DNA of 64,000 nucleotides, taken from positions 248,001-312,000 of the forward strand of contig NW_017567010.1 in the NCBI RefSeq assembly GCF_001661265.1, written 5' to 3'. Made by a program: the position numbers and the translations under genes. Positions 61,535 through 64,000 of the stretch are shown here, piece after piece. Below the pieces are notes generated by a model. That model worked only from the letters and a program-made list of their open reading frames with translations. It made no database searches and had not been told where the DNA came from. Numbering within the stretch: position 1 is the stretch's first letter; every line of letters begins with the position of its first letter. This DNA is from Saitoella complicata NRRL Y-17804. Lineage: Eukaryota > Ascomycota > Saitoellomycetes > Saitoellales > Saitoellaceae.

Positions 61535-62437
61535 ATGTCAATCCATGAGAAGCTCTTCCCATCCTCTCTCGATCTTATTCCCCTTGCCGATGCCGAATCC
61601 ATCGAAGAAGACACCTCTACCCTCTTCGCTTCCTCCTCCTTCTCTTCCGAGAACTCTGGCCTCGGCATGCTCTCCTCCAATACCAACCTCCTTCATCTGA
61701 CAGTCCATCTTCCTCCGCCGTATGGCGACAGAGGGTTAGAGATCGCGCAGAGCCCAAGCGGGTTGCGGGAGAAGGGGTCTACGACTGGAAATGCTGTGTG
61801 GAGGGTAACGCCGCCGCTGGTGGAGTGGGTTATGGAGAATGAGTGGTTCTCATCGTTGTTGAGCAGCGAGAGTACAACTGTGCTTGAGCTTGGAGCGGGT
61901 GTTGCCGGAATTTTGCCTGCGGTGCTGGCACATAGGGTCAAAACGTATGTTGCAACGGATCATTCACAGCAAATTCTAAAGATCCTGCGGCGTAACATTG
62001 AGGAAAACCTAGTTCTACTGAATGCGACCACGAGCGGCAAGAAAAAGAAGGCGTCTACGGAGAAGGCAGATATCATGGACCGTGTGATTATTGACGACCT
62101 GGAGTGGCTTCACCCACCAACAGCATACCTCCCTTCCCTTTCCTCCATGACCAAGGGCACAGGGTTTTCAATCATCTTTGCATGTGATACAATCTATAAC
62201 GAAGCACTCATCACCCCTCACGTATCAACTCTGCACCACATCTGCTCAACCCGTCCCGCCGATCTACCACCAACCCTTGTCATGGTTGCTACCGAGCTGC
62301 GGTCATATGAAGTGCATACCGAATTCTTGCAAGAATGGACAGAGAGCGGGTTTGAGGTCTACCGTGTTAGCGAGGACGCCTTGAGTGATAACTTGAAGGA
62401 GGGATTTGCTGTGTATATCGGCGCTCTGAGGCGATGA
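61535..62437 (+). CDS. Lysine methyltransferase of the METTL21/Rkm5 type
   Basis: A single exon encodes 300 aa. The family features are TTGNAVWRVTPPLVEWVME (the VWxxS/T-type motif upstream of the fold), VLELGAGVAGILPAVLAH as SAM-binding motif I, YVATDHSQQILKILRRNIEE as motif II, and FSIIFACDTIYNEALITPHV, where the usual D-x-x-Y motif reads DTIY. A C-terminal strand GFEVYRVSEDAL follows. The order fits fungal Rkm5, which methylates ribosomal protein L1, but other METTL21-class enzymes cannot be excluded. It is divergent from SEC11 (319 bp between the likely ATGs, or 118 bp from the upstream ATG at 61416) and convergent with the HAUS6-like gene, with only 12 bp between stop codons. Confidence 0.85.
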   Translation: MSIHEKLFPSSLDLIPLADAESIEEDTSTLFASSSFSSENSGLGMLSSNTNLLHLTVHLPPPYGDRGLEIAQSPSGLREKGSTTGNAVWRVTPPLVEWVMENEWFSSLLSSESTTVLELGAGVAGILPAVLAHRVKTYVATDHSQQILKILRRNIEENLVLLNATTSGKKKKASTEKADIMDRVIIDDLEWLHPPTAYLPSLSSMTKGTGFSIIFACDTIYNEALITPHVSTLHHICSTRPADLPPTLVMVATELRSYEVHTEFLQEWTESGFEVYRVSEDALSDNLKEGFAVYIGALRR

Positions 62438-62449
62438 GATGTCTCTCAT

Positions 62450-64000
62450 TTAACCCCGAAGAGATGGAAATCGAGGTTTGATGGGCGAAAATGTCTCGTC
62501 GTCGTCGATGGACATGTCCAAGTCGGACAAGCCCTGCGGTGTCGTGCTTATTGGCGGCGTCATCGGGTTATTCTCAAAAGCGAGCGCCCGTGGAGGGTTC
62601 GAAAGCGATGGAGGAGCTGGCGTAGCGTGGAACGACGCAGGCGTCAACCCTGGACTGTCATCGATGACAAAGTCGACGATGTTGTCGCATATTTGGTCCA
62701 ATTCGGTCCTTGGCCTTGGCTCTGGTTTGGAATCGAGCTTGGGCTTTCGCGGCGCTGTCTTGGTTGAAGCCTGTAGGATCGGTTTTGCCGTACGGCTCTT
62801 GGGCCTGGGTATAGCTGACGGCAGCGGTCTCCACTCGGTCTCGTGCTCCGAAGATGCGTGTGCATCCTGCATCTCCTCACCTATATCGGTTGACGGAAAC
62901 GGGATTTGCGCCGGAGTTTTGGAATGGTTTCTCTTCTCCGTCAAGGCATTCAGATCGTTCTTGAGAGATGTCAGTATGGATAGATGGCGATCGTGCTGAA
63001 CCTGAACGCGATCGAGGTTATCAGACTGCTGAATCACTTTATCCATGTTCACATCCAATCCTCCATTTGACTTGCCTGCCTTACTCGGCTGCTCCTTAGA
63101 CTTCTCCTTTAGTCTTGCGCACTCCCTTTCCAGCGCCTTCTGAGTGGCCTTTCTCTTCCTCAATGCGTCTTGCAGATTCTGGTATGCATCAACTCGCGTT
63201 CCGCTTCCCCTGGACTCTTCGATATTGTACAACTCCTCGGGGCTCATTGCATCATAAGCCTCATTTGGGCGGACGAGATTGGGAATGGTACCGGTGTTTC
63301 GTAGCGAATTGACCCAACATGCATCGCCAGTCCATTGACTTGTGAACGTCTGGAGGAGATGCTCATGTTGTTGACGTAAGACTTGTAACTCTGCAGCAGA
63401 CATGTCCGAGAGATTGCCCACGTCTTCAATACGTTGCTCGACGTCCTTTTCCTTTGCGTCGAGAGCTGCGGAGAACGTTGCTGCTGCTTCCTCTGCCTGC
63501 TCACGTACAGTCTGCAATGAATGCAGCCGTTGCGTTTGCTGACTGACGCTCTGTTGTAGTTCACTGGCACTCAGAGTGGGCGCCGCCTGACCAAGTTTGA
63601 GAATGTCGCATTGGCTTGGCAACCCACGCATCAATGATTCGCGTAAGACATAGGAAGAGAACGCTAGGATCAATTCCTCGTATCGTTCACCCTGACAATC
63701 CTCAAGTAGACTTCGTCGAACAATAGTCGGACCAAGTGCGCCGCTCTGTTTGAGGTCGGACAGCCACTTGAACGCAACATTGCGGAACTCTTTGCTCTGA
63801 ATCGGCTGATATATCGGCCAACATTGGTCGAAGCGCTGTACAACGAGCAAATTAGCTTCGAATGAATGACGAGCAACGCATTGTGTGTACCTTTCTGCAC
63901 TCGCCCAGACTCAACTCCTTGAATAAATGGTACACGATGACCTCCATCGCCTTTCCCTTGTTTTTCACGCTCGTAAAGGTCTCGGGCGCAATGTCCAGCT
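62450..64000 (-). CDS. Augmin subunit 6 homolog (HAUS6 N-terminal domain), 5' end outside the window
   Basis: Exon 64000-63891 (open to the window edge) and exon 63835-62450 give 497 residues of the C-terminal part. The conserved HAUS6_N features are LDIAPETFTSVKNKGKAMEV, IVYHLFKELSLGECRK, RFDQCWPIYQPIQSKEFRNV and AFKWLSDLKQSGALGPTIVR. Coiled coils follow (QSVSQQTQRLHSLQTVREQA, RKRKATQKALERECARLKEK), then a disordered Ser/Pro/Lys tail ending PIKPRFPSLRG. Augmin recruits gamma-tubulin complexes to existing microtubules; it is documented in Aspergillus nidulans. The intron (63836-63890) has GTACAC and TACAG. The protein is probably nearly complete, since HAUS6 domains start close to the N-terminus. 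Confidence 0.85.

Noticed and set aside
1-64000. Transposons, LTR or viral remnants, CRISPR, rRNA, tRNA or a secondary-metabolite cluster
   Set aside because: No reverse transcriptase, transposase, integrase, capsid, NRPS/PKS signature, terminal repeat or tRNA-like A/B boxes were recognised; the gene-free stretches are short.

Overview
The window is ordinary nuclear DNA of a filamentous ascomycete, most probably Pezizomycotina. The evidence is dense protein genes on both strands, introns of about 48-63 nt with GT..AG ends and CTAAC-like branch points, roughly 50% GC, and fungal gene families: Hir3, Set3, Rsc7, Abp2, a NIMA kinase, a secreted M28 aminopeptidase, GH47, and an augmin HAUS6-type subunit. 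I see no transposon, LTR, viral remnant, CRISPR array, rRNA or tRNA gene. About 34 genes are supported, two of them cut by the window edges (Hir3 on the left, a HAUS6-like gene on the right).

Layout. 0-9 kb: 5' part of Hir3 (-), then TIM21, HMG-CoA lyase, a RING-H2 protein, mitochondrial ribosomal protein uL29m and the AN1-finger protein CUZ1 (all +). 9-18.3 kb: RBM25-like U1 snRNP protein (-), 5-hydroxyisourate hydrolase (+), proteasome alpha5 (-), CPSF100/CFT2 (+), NIMA kinase (-). 18.7-26 kb: gamma-tubulin complex GCP2, NOT2 and a TBC RabGAP (+). 26-35.2 kb: an AGC/S6K-like kinase, GNA1, a PAS protein, a Pho85-type cyclin and Rsc7 (all -). 35.4-43.4 kb: Abp2-family protein (+), PHD/H15 protein (-), DUF2415 protein (-), mitochondrial Hsp70 SSC1 (+). 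43.8-51.3 kb: small membrane protein (-), RAD4 (+), UFE1 (-, with an apparent one-base frameshift), TDA10 (+), secreted aminopeptidase (+). 51.6-64 kb: SET3 (-), unknown membrane protein (+), SEH1 (-), TFIIIC subunit 6 (+), GH47 mannosidase (-), SEC11 (-), RKM5-like methyltransferase (+), HAUS6-like subunit (-).

The genes are mostly housekeeping functions without a shared pathway. Loose themes are chromatin and transcription (Hir3, NOT2, Rsc7, Abp2, PHD, Set3, TFIIIC), mitochondrial biogenesis (TIM21, HMGCL, uL29m, SSC1), mitosis and microtubule nucleation (NIMA, GCP2, HAUS6) and the secretory pathway (UFE1, GH47, SEC11, aminopeptidase). Many pairs are head-to-head with short shared promoters (95-390 bp).

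I found no convincing new multi-gene system. The most useful observations are gene-level: the UFE1 frameshift, dual targeting signals on HMG-CoA lyase and TDA10, an intron that splits a zinc finger in CUZ1 yet leaves the frame open if retained, first coding exons of 6-10 nt in three genes, a step-type heat-shock element before SSC1, and a perfect hairpin in the SET3 leader. Exon models were derived by hand from frame, splice consensus and family conservation and are not backed by RNA data.
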